Notes: a model not told the origin generated them from the letters alone. Positions 55,039-63,790 are shown, numbered from the stretch's first letter. The stretch is 64,000 nt of DNA from Mucilaginibacter sp. 14171R-50 (GCF_010093045.1 NZ_CP048115.1:3348001-3412000), one strand, 5' to 3'. Program-made: numbers and translations.

Positions 55039-55203
55039 TTACCCGGCGTCCGAATCATCCTCCAGCTCGTCCGTACGAACTGTGGCTTCTTCGCCGCCAT
55101 CAAGTTTCACCGTAGCATCATTGCCTGATATTTCAACTACGTAGCCTTCGCCCCGTGGGGTGATTACTTTTTGGCCTTTTACAAATGTTGAACCGTTGTC
55201 CAT
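55039..55203 (-). CDS. Small protein with SH3/KOW-like beta fold
   Basis: A 54-residue protein starting at 55203 (MDNGSTFVKGQKVITPRGEGYVVEISGNDATVKLDGGE). The alternating VxG-GKVVxI/VKL pattern is that of a small beta-barrel, with an acidic tail (DELEDDSDAG). No family can be named with confidence. It is 49 bases upstream of the lipoprotein gene on the same strand and may be transcribed with it. Confidence 0.7.
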   Translation of the reverse strand: MDNGSTFVKGQKVITPRGEGYVVEISGNDATVKLDGGEEATVRTDELEDDSDAG

Positions 55204-55361
55204 AATGTTATCAGTATATCTGCATAACCGCACGATTCATGAATATGTTTTTAAATAAGTAAAAAATTTATTTAAAAGTTAAACATTCCCGCTCCGGATT
55301 TGTAATATAAATATCTACTTTCCGATGCGCTAACGATACCACCGATTTAGCAAGAACTTTT

Positions 55362-55469
55362 ATGAAAACTTTAAATAGCAAAAGAATTCCTTTATGGGTC
55401 TTTTTCACTGCCTGGGCAGCCTTCATGATATTAATATTCGTCCTTTGCTGGTACTGCTTTAAAAGTTAA
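55362..55469 (+). CDS. 35-residue single-pass membrane protein (candidate)
   Basis: A short frame ATG-to-TAA encoding 35 residues: a basic N-terminus (MKTLNSKRIPL) followed by one hydrophobic segment rich in Phe, Trp, Ile and Leu, ending FKS. The double stop TAATAA at the end and the N-in positive charge support a real small membrane protein, but there is no homology evidence. Confidence 0.5.
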   Translation: MKTLNSKRIPLWVFFTAWAAFMILIFVLCWYCFKS

Positions 55470-55479
55470 TAAGCAACCG

Positions 55480-55833
55480 TTATGGGTGGCTGCTTTGCTG
55501 CCCGTCGAAAGCGGCGGGTTTGGCGCCGTTATTTTTTCCTTCAGGCGTTTCCAGAGCCGAGCGGGCGGCCTGGGTTTGCTCAAAAGTGTTGATGTTGTTG
55601 TTAATATCGTTTTGCGATAGGCGGTTCTTATCCTCACCTTCAGCATCGTCTGGCGATGCCCCCTGGCTGTTTTCAGACGGATTATTTTTCGCTTCTTCTT
55701 TCATCGCATCCAACTGATCTTCCTGGCGTGCGCCTTTGATTATTTCCTGTCCTGATTGGGTTTCGCGTTGCGTGTCGCCATTTTCATCAGGGAAATTCTG
55801 CTGGCCCGGGGCCGCGTTTTCTTCTGGTACCAT
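55480..55833 (-). CDS. Hydrophilic, probably disordered small protein
   Basis: A 117-residue protein rich in Glu, Asn, Gln, Asp and Pro, with almost no hydrophobic residues (ENAAPGQQNFPDENGDTQRETQSGQE, later NNINTFEQTQ). The composition resembles small hydrophilins and stress-response proteins, which fits the surrounding stress genes. No domain is recognised and no signal peptide is present. Confidence 0.7.
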   Translation of the reverse strand: MVPEENAAPGQQNFPDENGDTQRETQSGQEIIKGARQEDQLDAMKEEAKNNPSENSQGASPDDAEGEDKNRLSQNDINNNINTFEQTQAARSALETPEGKNNGAKPAAFDGQQSSHP

Positions 55834-56123
55834 ATGTTTATTTTTATATTGATTTAGAGATCGTTACAAGGGACTACAAGCAACTTTGTTATAATCGCCG
55901 GTGTCGTATAAGTCCGGCCCGATATGAACAGCTTACTAAGGAGCGCTTGTTTCTTCAAATTCAGATCATGCTATCACTCCTGTTATTCAGCTATTTTTCC
56001 ATAAGGCCGTCTATATAACCAATCGCAAAAAATATTGTTTCTTTCTTTTTAATTAATATATTTTCAAACTAAGTTGCCTTCGCGATGTTCTTCTATCAGG
56101 AAAACACCACTTAATTAGAATAT

Positions 56124-57275
56124 ATGTTAGCAATGAATTACCGAGGGCCCTATAGGGTCAGGGCCGAACAGCGGCCAATGCCAGAGATACAGCACCCTGA
56201 GGATGCTATTGTGAGGGTAACCCGTACCTGCATCTGCGGTTCAGATCTGCACCTTTATCATGGTATGGTGCCCGACACCCGCGTTGGGTCTACTTTTGGC
56301 CACGAATTTACCGGGATAGTAGAAGAGGTTGGGTCAATGGTGCGGAACTTAAAAGTAGGCGACCAGGTGCTTGTGCCTTTTAATATCGCGTGCGGCAAGT
56401 GCAACTTTTGCAAACAAGGGCTGTATGGCAACTGTCACGAATCTAACCCTATGGCAACCGCGGTAGGTGGGATATTTGGCTATTCGCACACTGCGGGCGG
56501 CTTTGACGGCGGCCAGGCCGAGTATGTACGCGTACCTTATGCCGATGTAGGCCCCACCGTTATACCCGCTGATATGGACCCCGACGATGCCGTTTTACTA
56601 ACCGATGTGGTACCCACCGGGTACCAGGCTGCAGAGATGGGTGGTATAAAACCCGGCGATACGGTTGTGGTATTTGGTGCCGGCCCAATAGGTATTATGG
56701 CCGCACGATGTGCCTGGTTTTTTGGCCCGTCGCGTGTTATTGTTATCGATCATATTGATTACCGCCTGGAGTTTGCTAAAAACTATGCGAAATGTGAGGT
56801 GTACAACTTCAAATCGCTGGAAGACCCGGTATTGTTCCTGAAGAAAACCACCGACTGGTACGGCGCCGACGTGTGTATAGATTGCGTGGGCTGCGAAGCA
56901 GAAGGTAATACCCTGCAAACCTTTAGTGGCCGCATAAGTTTAATGCAGGCAGGTGCGGGTACTGCGTTACAATGGGCTATCAACTCGGTAAAAAAAGGAG
57001 GGATAGTTTCTGTTGTGGGTGTGTATGGCCCGCCGTTTAACCTTATCCCGATAGGGAATGTTGTAAATAAAGGTATAACGCTTAGGGCTAACCAGGCGTC
57101 GGTAAAGCGTTTGCTGCCAAAACTTATAGATCATGTACAATCAGGCAGGCTTAACCCCAAAGAGCTGATCACACACCGCATCCCGTTAGAAGAGGTGGCC
57201 GATGCTTACCGGCTTTTCTCGTCCAAACTGGACAATTGTATAAAAACAGTATTGATACCATCTACAAAATCTTAA
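56124..57275 (+). CDS. Zinc-dependent alcohol dehydrogenase, formaldehyde-dehydrogenase-like
   Basis: A 383-residue medium-chain dehydrogenase. Catalytic zinc residues lie in CICGSDLHLYHG and FGHEFTGIVEEVG; the structural zinc loop CGKCNFCKQGLYGNC has all four Cys. The nucleotide-binding site has VVFGAGPIGIMAARCA, followed by an Asp-containing VIVIDHIDYRLEFA that favours NAD. The NPMATAVGGIFGYSHTAGGFDGGQAEYVRVPYADV stretch is typical of the glutathione-independent formaldehyde dehydrogenase type. It is followed 4 bases later by the 160-residue protein, with which it is probably cotranscribed. Confidence 0.92.
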   Translation: MLAMNYRGPYRVRAEQRPMPEIQHPEDAIVRVTRTCICGSDLHLYHGMVPDTRVGSTFGHEFTGIVEEVGSMVRNLKVGDQVLVPFNIACGKCNFCKQGLYGNCHESNPMATAVGGIFGYSHTAGGFDGGQAEYVRVPYADVGPTVIPADMDPDDAVLLTDVVPTGYQAAEMGGIKPGDTVVVFGAGPIGIMAARCAWFFGPSRVIVIDHIDYRLEFAKNYAKCEVYNFKSLEDPVLFLKKTTDWYGADVCIDCVGCEAEGNTLQTFSGRISLMQAGAGTALQWAINSVKKGGIVSVVGVYGPPFNLIPIGNVVNKGITLRANQASVKRLLPKLIDHVQSGRLNPKELITHRIPLEEVADAYRLFSSKLDNCIKTVLIPSTKS

Positions 57276-57279
57276 AACC

Positions 57280-57762
57280 ATGGCAAATAATAATATAGAT
57301 GTAACTACAATTCCCGGGTATGGTATGGACGCCGACCCGGAAAACGAGCCGACTTACCCCATGAAACATTATACCGGCGATGATCATAACCGTATTAATT
57401 ATGAGCGGTCGGTTCAGCAGCCCCAAACCGTGGAGATATTGCAGTCGACCGAACGACCGGCCATTACCACTGTTTTTGGTACCAGCGTACCACCATCGGG
57501 CCTCAGTGGTGCCATCAGGCGTTACGCCTTTAAACACAGCGAAGACCGGTACCGGCATTGGCTGCCGTTAATATTTGCCGACCGTATAAACGTTTTTGAG
57601 GGCGTAATTGAGGACTTGCGAAAAGGCCATGTACCCAATGTATTTGCGGAAAGAGGGTGGAAGGTTGAAATGAAGCACAATGCGGTAGGCTTCCTGTCCA
57701 AACTGGCTATAACGGCCCTGGTAACAGCGGCCATTGTTACAACCGTTACCCGGAAAAAATAA
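57280..57762 (+). CDS. Uncharacterised protein with C-terminal membrane segment
   Basis: A 160-residue protein. The N-terminal half is hydrophilic and proline-rich (DVTTIPGYGMDADPENEPTYPMKHY). A helical part has YAFKHSEDRYRHWLPLIFADRINVFEG. A single C-terminal membrane segment (FLSKLAITALVTAAIVTTV) is followed by TRKK. It begins 4 bases after the dehydrogenase stop and ends at a strong terminator, so it is the last gene of a two-gene unit. No family recognised. Confidence 0.75.
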   Translation: MANNNIDVTTIPGYGMDADPENEPTYPMKHYTGDDHNRINYERSVQQPQTVEILQSTERPAITTVFGTSVPPSGLSGAIRRYAFKHSEDRYRHWLPLIFADRINVFEGVIEDLRKGHVPNVFAERGWKVEMKHNAVGFLSKLAITALVTAAIVTTVTRKK

Positions 57763-57767
57763 AATAC

Positions 57768-57809
57768 AAGCAATTGCCGTAAAACAAAATTTACGGCAAT
57801 TGCTTTTTT
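57768..57809 (+). terminator. Rho-independent terminator after the 160-residue protein gene
   Basis: AAGCAATTGCCGTAAA at 57768-57783 pairs perfectly with TTTACGGCAATTGCTT at 57790-57805, a 16 bp stem with a 6-base loop, and a run of seven T follows. A very strong terminator. Confidence 0.9.
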
Positions 57810-57828
57810 ATGTACATTATTTACAGCT

Positions 57829-58311
57829 ATGAACCAAGCAGCAAAAACCGCACTTTCAGCCATTGGGGGCACCAGCGTGATGACCCTTAGCAGCCACCTG
57901 ATGTCGGAGATATTCGGAGAGAATTTTCGCGAACCACAGCACCTGGCCACCATGATTGGCAGGCTGGCACCAGCGTTATCAAAAAATGCAAAACAGATAG
58001 CCGGATGGGGCGCCCATTTTGCGATGGGTTTTGTGTTTGCAGCCGTTTATGTGGAGTTATGGGAAACGCGCAAAATAAAACACACCATACTAAACGGGGT
58101 AATACTTGGCCTTGTTAGCGGCGTGTTGGGTTTTTTAATATGGAAGGGCACTTTTAAGGCACACCCGCTGCCGCCGCTTATGCGGTTCGATCATTATTAC
58201 CTGCAGCGCATACCGGCGCACGTGGTTTTTGCGGTGTTTGCAACTATTACTTACCGGCTCATCAAATCAAATGAAGAATCATCGTCAGTGAATGATGAAC
58301 CGGCTGTGTAA
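57829..58311 (+). CDS. Small inner membrane protein of unknown function
   Basis: A 160-residue protein with about four membrane segments (ALSAIGGTSVMTL, FAMGFVFAAVYVELW, LNGVILGLVSGVLGFLIW, PAHVVFAVFATITYRLI). The C-terminus is acidic and hydrophilic. No signature beyond this. It stands alone between a terminator and the convergent SDR operon. Confidence 0.78.
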   Translation: MNQAAKTALSAIGGTSVMTLSSHLMSEIFGENFREPQHLATMIGRLAPALSKNAKQIAGWGAHFAMGFVFAAVYVELWETRKIKHTILNGVILGLVSGVLGFLIWKGTFKAHPLPPLMRFDHYYLQRIPAHVVFAVFATITYRLIKSNEESSSVNDEPAV

Positions 58312-58322
58312 TTGTTTACGCA

Positions 58323-59084
58323 TTAAATGATTTGCAAATGAGGCTTTATTTTTATTTCGGCTACATCACATCGCATTGGCCGGGTTAATGCAAACAGAAT
58401 GGCGTCCCCAATGTCTTCCGCTTCCATCATTTCCATTCGTGCCAGGGCTTCCTGTTGTTGTTCAACCTCGTCTGGCTGCATGTTAGACATCACCGCGCCG
58501 GGCTCTACCAACGATACTTTTATTCCTTTTTCGTTTACTTCCTTTCGCAGGGTCTCAGTAAATCCTTGTATCCCCGATTTAGTGGCTACATAAATAGAGC
58601 TGCCTTTTTCGCGCACGTCCGAACTCATCGATCCTATGTTAATTATGTGGCCTCTGCCGGTGGGCGTCATGCGATCTAAGGCGTAACGGGTACAGGCAAT
58701 GTAGCTGAGCAGGTTTGTTTTTATTACCCGCTCCCAATCGCTGTATTCGCCGTCATAAACATCCTGGTGGGCAAGTGCGGCGTTATTAACTAACACGTCC
58801 AGCTTACCTAAATGTTCGTCCGCGCTCTTAAAAAGTTCTTTTATGCCGTCTTCCGTGGATAGGTCAGTGGTTTTTCCTTTAACCTTTCCCCGCACCTGTT
58901 TATCTTCAATGTGCTGTAAAGTTTCCCTCAGGTGCTCCTCGTTGGTACCGCACAGAAAAACATTTGCCCCTTCTTTAGCCAGCACCGCGGCTATGGCGCG
59001 GCCTATACCGGTGGTGCCGCCGGTCACAATTATACCTGCCCCGGCAATTTGCAGTTTACTATCGTGACTAATGTTATTTTGCAT
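58323..59084 (-). CDS. Short-chain dehydrogenase/reductase
   Basis: A 253-residue SDR oxidoreductase. The coenzyme-binding TGGTTGIGRA lies near residue 20. The NAA motif is LVNNAALAH, the catalytic Ser is in NIGSMSSDV, and the YxxxK pair is in SIYVATKSGIQGF. It is the last gene of a three-gene minus-strand unit: 736-residue unknown protein, zinc dehydrogenase, SDR. Substrate unknown. The start is 18 bases after the zinc dehydrogenase stop. Confidence 0.93.
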   Translation of the reverse strand: MQNNISHDSKLQIAGAGIIVTGGTTGIGRAIAAVLAKEGANVFLCGTNEEHLRETLQHIEDKQVRGKVKGKTTDLSTEDGIKELFKSADEHLGKLDVLVNNAALAHQDVYDGEYSDWERVIKTNLLSYIACTRYALDRMTPTGRGHIINIGSMSSDVREKGSSIYVATKSGIQGFTETLRKEVNEKGIKVSLVEPGAVMSNMQPDEVEQQQEALARMEMMEAEDIGDAILFALTRPMRCDVAEIKIKPHLQII

Positions 59085-59102
59085 TCCGTAAATATTAATT
59101 AG

Positions 59103-60155
59103 TTAAACAGTTAGCGCGACAAACACAGCGCCGGTTTCTTCTTTGTTTCTTGCGGTTTCAAATGCTTCGTTGATCTTATCAAGCGGGAAATTATGAGTGA
59201 TGAGTTTTTTGGCATTTAACTTGCCATTTGCCACCAGGTCAAGCGACATCTGCATTTCAGGATAGATATCCCAGAACGAGTAACTCGCACTCGGGATCAA
59301 TTTGATCTCCGACATTTGAATTCGCGACCAATCCATTTCAATTAGCTTCTGGTCTTTTTCAAATCCACCTACTATAACCGCCTTGCCATTTACCCTGCTA
59401 TAGGTTACCGCCTGGGGCAAGGTCATGGGCATTGCCGAGCCGCCCGCGCATTCAAATACAATATCGGCACCACGGTTCCCGGTAAACTGCATTACTTTTT
59501 CGTGGGGGTCTTCATTTTCAGAGTTTACAACTTCGTTTGCCCCAAGCTCTTTTGCCAGCTTCAGGGCCGAATCAACCTTATCTATGATCAATACATCGGC
59601 ACCGCTTATTTTGGCTAATTGCAATTGTCCAAGCCCTATGCAACCGGCGCCTATTATCACCACCTTATCGTTTAACTTGATACCGCTTAACTGTATGGCG
59701 TGCATACAAACCGAAAAAGTGTCAAGTAAAGTTGCTTCTTCAAAGCTTACATGATCGGGCAGTTTATAAAATTTCTTTTGGGGCCCGGCCACATATTGGG
59801 CAAACGCCTGCGAAAGCGTTTTCATCCGTACCGGATACAAATTAGGGCACAAATTATAACGTTGAATATTGCACCACTCGCAGGTATCGTCGCCAAGCAG
59901 GGTTTCAATAACCACCCGGTCGCCGGGCTTTACGTTGGTAACAGCAGGGCCAACCTCAACCACCTCGCCGGCAAGTTCGTGACCCATTATTTTGCATTCC
60001 AATTCGGGCTCCTTTATCTTCCAGTGCCGCAGGTCGGTACCGCATATACCGGCCACCTTCACCCTGGCCAAAACCCAATCGGGATGTTTAATTTCGGGTG
60101 TTTTAACCTGGCTTAGTTCAAAATCTCCTTCAAGTGTTTTTAACGCGGCTTTCAT
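59103..60155 (-). CDS. Zinc-dependent alcohol/polyol dehydrogenase
   Basis: A 350-residue medium-chain dehydrogenase. I chose the ATG at 60155 because GGAGG at 60164-60168 lies 8 bases before it and MKAALKTLEG matches the family start; in-frame ATGs also exist at 60170 and 60179. Catalytic zinc sites: ICGTDLRHW and IMGHELAGEVVEVG. The structural zinc loop is unusual: GDDTCEWCNIQRYNLC has only three of the four usual Cys, the first being Asp. The cofactor site has VIIGAGCIGLGQLQLAK and a following ADVLIIDKVDSAL Asp that favours NAD. The exact substrate (polyol, threonine or sugar alcohol) is not resolvable. Confidence 0.9.
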   Translation of the reverse strand: MKAALKTLEGDFELSQVKTPEIKHPDWVLARVKVAGICGTDLRHWKIKEPELECKIMGHELAGEVVEVGPAVTNVKPGDRVVIETLLGDDTCEWCNIQRYNLCPNLYPVRMKTLSQAFAQYVAGPQKKFYKLPDHVSFEEATLLDTFSVCMHAIQLSGIKLNDKVVIIGAGCIGLGQLQLAKISGADVLIIDKVDSALKLAKELGANEVVNSENEDPHEKVMQFTGNRGADIVFECAGGSAMPMTLPQAVTYSRVNGKAVIVGGFEKDQKLIEMDWSRIQMSEIKLIPSASYSFWDIYPEMQMSLDLVANGKLNAKKLITHNFPLDKINEAFETARNKEETGAVFVALTV

Positions 60156-60180
60156 TTTATCATCCTCCATAGTAGTCATA

Positions 60181-62391
60181 TTAATCGTTCCACTTTATAA
60201 TAATGGTCTGCTCGCCATGTATTTCAAATTCATTTGGCAGCTTTTTAGCACTTAGCTTATCCAACTGCTGCTGGTCTTGTTCATTGCCGGCTACAACGCT
60301 TATTTTTGGAAGGTTTCCATCGGTTGTTTTAATAATACATACGCGGCATGTAAGTTCCTTGCTGCCCAGTACGTTTATAGTTATGGTATTATTTTTTACA
60401 ACCTTATTGCCGGTGGGGTAATCCATATATATCATAAACGATTGCCCGGGTATACGTATGTAATGGCGTGGCACTATACCAAAGCATAGCCCGGCGCCAT
60501 ATACCTCTTGCCCAACGGCACCCGCTTTTTCCCAGCCATCGTAAATATCCTCAAGCGCTATCCAAAGTTTCGGGTCTATCTCGCCGGTTTTAGTTTCATC
60601 AGCCAGCATTTCTTTTGGCAGCATAGGGGGGAAGTAATAAACTGCACGGTGTATCATATATTTAACATACTCGGCCAGCAACAAACGGGCGCTCGGTAAA
60701 AAATCGGTTCCTTCAGCCAACACCAACAACTCGTGCATTGATGCGAAGCTTTCCTGCTCTTCGTACACAGCCAGGTAAGGGGCATCATTTAACGGGAACA
60801 GGCCAAAAAACATCGGGAAGTTTACGCCGTAACCATAGTTACACTCCCAAATGGCCATGTTTTTAAACAGGTTTGCTATATGCAGGTAGCAAAGATCAAG
60901 GTACTGCTGCTTTTTAGTTTCTTTATAAAGGCGCAGCATGGCCTTAGCAGAAAATGTTGTGTTATTTGCCTGGTAAAATATATCGAACCCAAATTGCACA
61001 AGTGATTGCGCTGCTTTTTCGGCCTCTTCCAAAAATCGCTTTTTGCCGGTTACATCATACGCCAGCAACATTACCTGGGCGTAAACACCAGCCACATCCT
61101 TTTCGCCGCCCATGCCGGGCTGCGTTTCTTCCTTAAGCGTTTTAAGCGATTGCATATCATAGAACACCGGCCATTTGTAATTAAAGTGGTGGGCAACCTT
61201 TATCGCAAAATCAACCGAATTTAAAAATAGCTCCTTGCCAACTTTGTCGCCTTTTAAGGCCATGCGGCCAAGGTTTAACAAGGGGTGATGCAAATACCAG
61301 GCATCCATGGTGTTGGGCACCTTTTGTTCTTCCGATTCATCCAGCTGATCTTCGGCTGCGGGCAGCCAGCGCTTTATTGTTTTTAATTCATCGCTGTAAA
61401 AGGTACGCAGGTTTTCGTATATCTGATTTGAAAAGGGCAGGTCTTCACCGCTCCAATCCATATAATCCCACACCGGCAGCAGCACGGCAAGCTGTACCAT
61501 AATTTCGGGCGGGGTAGCGTAATCGCATACGTAGGCGTTCAGGTAAGAGCAGCCGCTATGCTGGCACCAGCAGCCTTTATTGTGCTCAAGGTCGTGGATA
61601 GATCTTTTTATAAGGTCTGGGTAGTCCTGGTATTTGGTATCCGGGCGTGGTAATAACAGATAAATAGCTGCCAAGTGATCAAGATATTGCCTTGCTATCT
61701 CAAACTGATCTTTGGGCGTATCGGTGCTAAAGGATACAAACGCGTCGGCAATGGTTAGTTTTTTACCCGCGGGCATTGGTTTCTCTTTAGTAAGCGGCAG
61801 TGAAAACCCAAACTCCGGCCATTCACCGCCCACGGTTTCAGAAACAGACGTTTCGGTAAGCTGGCAGTAATCATTTAAGGCCGTGAGGTTTTGGAAATAA
61901 AGCAGCGACCCTTCTGCAGGTTGTTTAAACGCCGCATATACCACCCCTGTGCGGATGCCTCTTTGCCTGATATGCACGTCACCAGCCGGCACCTGGGTGC
62001 CCTTATTTCCTAACATCAGTACGTCCTTAGGCCAAAAGGGAATATACAGGTTATTGCTTGCCTTAAAGGTTACGGTGTAGTGTAAAACGGTTTTTTGCGC
62101 ATAGGGGAAGGTGATATCAACATTAAACTCGCCAATTGTTGAGCTTAAATTCACCTGCGCGCCGTCCTCGCGTTTGGTAAGCTGCTCTACTTTTAATCCG
62201 TCTGGAGAGTATGCAGTACGGAACGCCGCCCGGTCTTTATTTCTCCATTTTACAATTACCCATAAGGTGTCGTGCAGCAGGTGTACGTTAAAAGTGAATT
62301 CGTTAGCCTTGCGCTGCAGAAGGGGTTTTTCAGATAGGTTTGTTAGTTGTTCGGCGGCTGTAACCGCCCAAATTGTTAATTCAGGTTTCAT
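60181..62391 (-). CDS. Unrecognised 736-residue protein, probable alpha/alpha-barrel carbohydrate-active enzyme
   Basis: First gene of the minus-strand operon with two dehydrogenases. I do not recognise its family. Residues about 1-230 look like beta-sheet-rich sequence, with FTFNVHLLHDTLWVIVKWRNKDRAAFRTAYS. Residues about 250-640 look like a helical (alpha/alpha) barrel: DLIKRSIHDLEHNKGCWCQHSGCSYLNAYVC, MDAWYLHHPLLNLGRMAL, GVYAQVMLLAYDVTGKKRFLEEAEKAAQSLVQFGF and LYKETKKQQYLDLCYLHIANLFKNMA. The WCQHSGC and NYGYGVNFPMFFGLFPLND blocks are likely active-site or structural features. No signal peptide, so cytoplasmic. A glycosidase, epimerase or lyase are all possible. Confidence 0.78.
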   Translation of the reverse strand: MKPELTIWAVTAAEQLTNLSEKPLLQRKANEFTFNVHLLHDTLWVIVKWRNKDRAAFRTAYSPDGLKVEQLTKREDGAQVNLSSTIGEFNVDITFPYAQKTVLHYTVTFKASNNLYIPFWPKDVLMLGNKGTQVPAGDVHIRQRGIRTGVVYAAFKQPAEGSLLYFQNLTALNDYCQLTETSVSETVGGEWPEFGFSLPLTKEKPMPAGKKLTIADAFVSFSTDTPKDQFEIARQYLDHLAAIYLLLPRPDTKYQDYPDLIKRSIHDLEHNKGCWCQHSGCSYLNAYVCDYATPPEIMVQLAVLLPVWDYMDWSGEDLPFSNQIYENLRTFYSDELKTIKRWLPAAEDQLDESEEQKVPNTMDAWYLHHPLLNLGRMALKGDKVGKELFLNSVDFAIKVAHHFNYKWPVFYDMQSLKTLKEETQPGMGGEKDVAGVYAQVMLLAYDVTGKKRFLEEAEKAAQSLVQFGFDIFYQANNTTFSAKAMLRLYKETKKQQYLDLCYLHIANLFKNMAIWECNYGYGVNFPMFFGLFPLNDAPYLAVYEEQESFASMHELLVLAEGTDFLPSARLLLAEYVKYMIHRAVYYFPPMLPKEMLADETKTGEIDPKLWIALEDIYDGWEKAGAVGQEVYGAGLCFGIVPRHYIRIPGQSFMIYMDYPTGNKVVKNNTITINVLGSKELTCRVCIIKTTDGNLPKISVVAGNEQDQQQLDKLSAKKLPNEFEIHGEQTIIIKWND

Positions 62392-63026
62392 ATTGTGGTT
62401 GTGTAATATTATACTAAATGCCAGTAAAAGGTGCCGGCTGTATCATCAACAATTGTAAGTGTCTTACAATGCCGGCGGATAATAGTGAGTGGGAAATGTA
62501 TAGCGAACGAGCGTTCGGAATACTTCTATAAAAAAAAGATGTGGTGGGTTGCCTGTTTTTACAGGTGCAATTTGTTTTAAATGGATGTCGTATTTATTCA
62601 TAGCTGTATAATCACAGTTTAACTTGATAAATCAATATTCTATCCGGCAAGTACTTAAATGGTATCTGAAAGGTATGTATACAACCAGCGTGTGTATTAA
62701 AAGGTTTTAACCTGTAATTCATTTTTTTAATAGTAATGCGCGTTATGAAAGAAACGTTCCGGCCGCGTGCCCCTCGCATTAAGATCATTAGATTATAATT
62801 TGTAGTTAATCTTTTTTCTTTTGATAAAACTTTCGGGCCCGGATATGGTTATTTGGTTAGAGGTTGTTTTTAATCTGCATACTGCTGCCTTACCGAAATA
62901 TTTTCGCTATGTACTATCCGATCGGTTAAAAGACAACTGAAATTACGCACGTACTATATCAACTATAATTTTTAACACACGCTGTAACGCTGCTTAGCGG
63001 GCGTAACAGCAATAATTACTTATATT
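62392..63026. promoter_or_regulatory. Divergent intergenic region with inverted repeats
   Basis: 635 bases without a recognisable gene, between the 736-residue gene (minus) and the small membrane protein (plus). It contains ATTGTAAG-TGT-CTTACAAT at 62452-62470, a 19-base inverted repeat 61-79 bases upstream of the minus-strand start, and CGAACG-AG-CGTTCG at 62504-62517, a perfect 14-base palindrome. Both could be operators for the three-gene operon. The rest (about 62560-63026) is AT-rich with no clear structure. Confidence 0.55.
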
Positions 63027-63416
63027 ATGAAGCCTATAATTTCTCTGAAAGCGCATGGCATACTAGATTATGTTGGCGGCTTGCTTATTACCTTCTCTCC
63101 CTGGATTTTCGGATTTGCCAAGTTGGGCGGCGCGCCGCTGTACCTGCCTTTGTGTATGGGCTCCATGCAACTGGTGATGGCCATATTCAGCACCCATCCA
63201 TACGGGATCTTCAAAGCATTCCCGATGCAGCTGCACCTTGTTATAGATATGATAGTAGGTATTATATTAATTGCTGCCCCGTGGATCTACGGCTTTTACC
63301 ATTTCGTATTCCTGCCTCATCTGCTGCTTGGTTTGGTGTCGTTTTTTGCGGGATTATTAACGCAACACTCTCCGCTTTATCGATTGGAATTATTTGACGA
63401 AAGAGGATACAGATAA
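63027..63416 (+). CDS. Small integral membrane protein with SPW-like repeat
   Basis: A 129-residue protein with about four membrane segments. The repeated pattern HGILDYVGGLLITFSPWIFGF (residues 10-30) and LHLVIDMIVGIILIAAPWIYGF (about 70-91) suggests two copies of a short two-helix unit with a Pro-Trp turn, as in SPW-repeat proteins. Function unknown. Eighteen bases before the small lipoprotein. Confidence 0.78.
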   Translation: MKPIISLKAHGILDYVGGLLITFSPWIFGFAKLGGAPLYLPLCMGSMQLVMAIFSTHPYGIFKAFPMQLHLVIDMIVGIILIAAPWIYGFYHFVFLPHLLLGLVSFFAGLLTQHSPLYRLELFDERGYR

Positions 63417-63433
63417 ATAACAAACAAAAAACT

Positions 63434-63685
63434 ATGAAAAAGCAACTTTTAGCGGCAGCCATTTGCGCATGCCTTGCATTTGCCGCGTGCAGCGGCAGCA
63501 GTAAACAGGGCACAACCGATAGCAGCGCTGTTAGCCAGGATTCGACTGGTAGCGGGGGAGCCGCTACCGGAGCTGACTCTTCGGGAACAATACCGCCCAA
63601 TGCATCGGCTTCCTCTGCCGGCACAGCAGCCGGCGATACAGCGCGGGCAAAACAAGATACGGCTAACACTACGCCACAACGTTAA
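63434..63685 (+). CDS. Small Ser/Thr/Gly-rich lipoprotein
   Basis: An 83-residue lipoprotein: signal peptide with FAAC lipobox (Cys19). The mature part is low-complexity (SSKQGTTDSSAVSQDSTGSGG ...) and ends DTARAKQDTANTTPQR. Composition and architecture resemble the lipoprotein at 54735-54989. It is probably cotranscribed with the small membrane protein before it. Confidence 0.8.
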   Translation: MKKQLLAAAICACLAFAACSGSSKQGTTDSSAVSQDSTGSGGAATGADSSGTIPPNASASSAGTAAGDTARAKQDTANTTPQR

Positions 63686-63790
63686 TATACTTTAACAGCA
63701 CAGCAACGGCCGGTTTATATTACGAATAGGCTACGGTATACCGTGCTTTCAAGAAATAATACACTGTACGACTGCAATATACACAACAAG

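Noticed and set aside
54745..55128. 127-codon frame on the plus strand across the small lipoprotein gene
   Set aside because: The minus strand offers a clean lipoprotein signal and a second small gene. The plus-strand product is low-complexity antisense of these.
63733..63744. Perfect 12-base palindrome ACGGTATACCGT
   Set aside because: Single short palindrome in a spacer with no copy found near other genes. Expected by chance at this window size.
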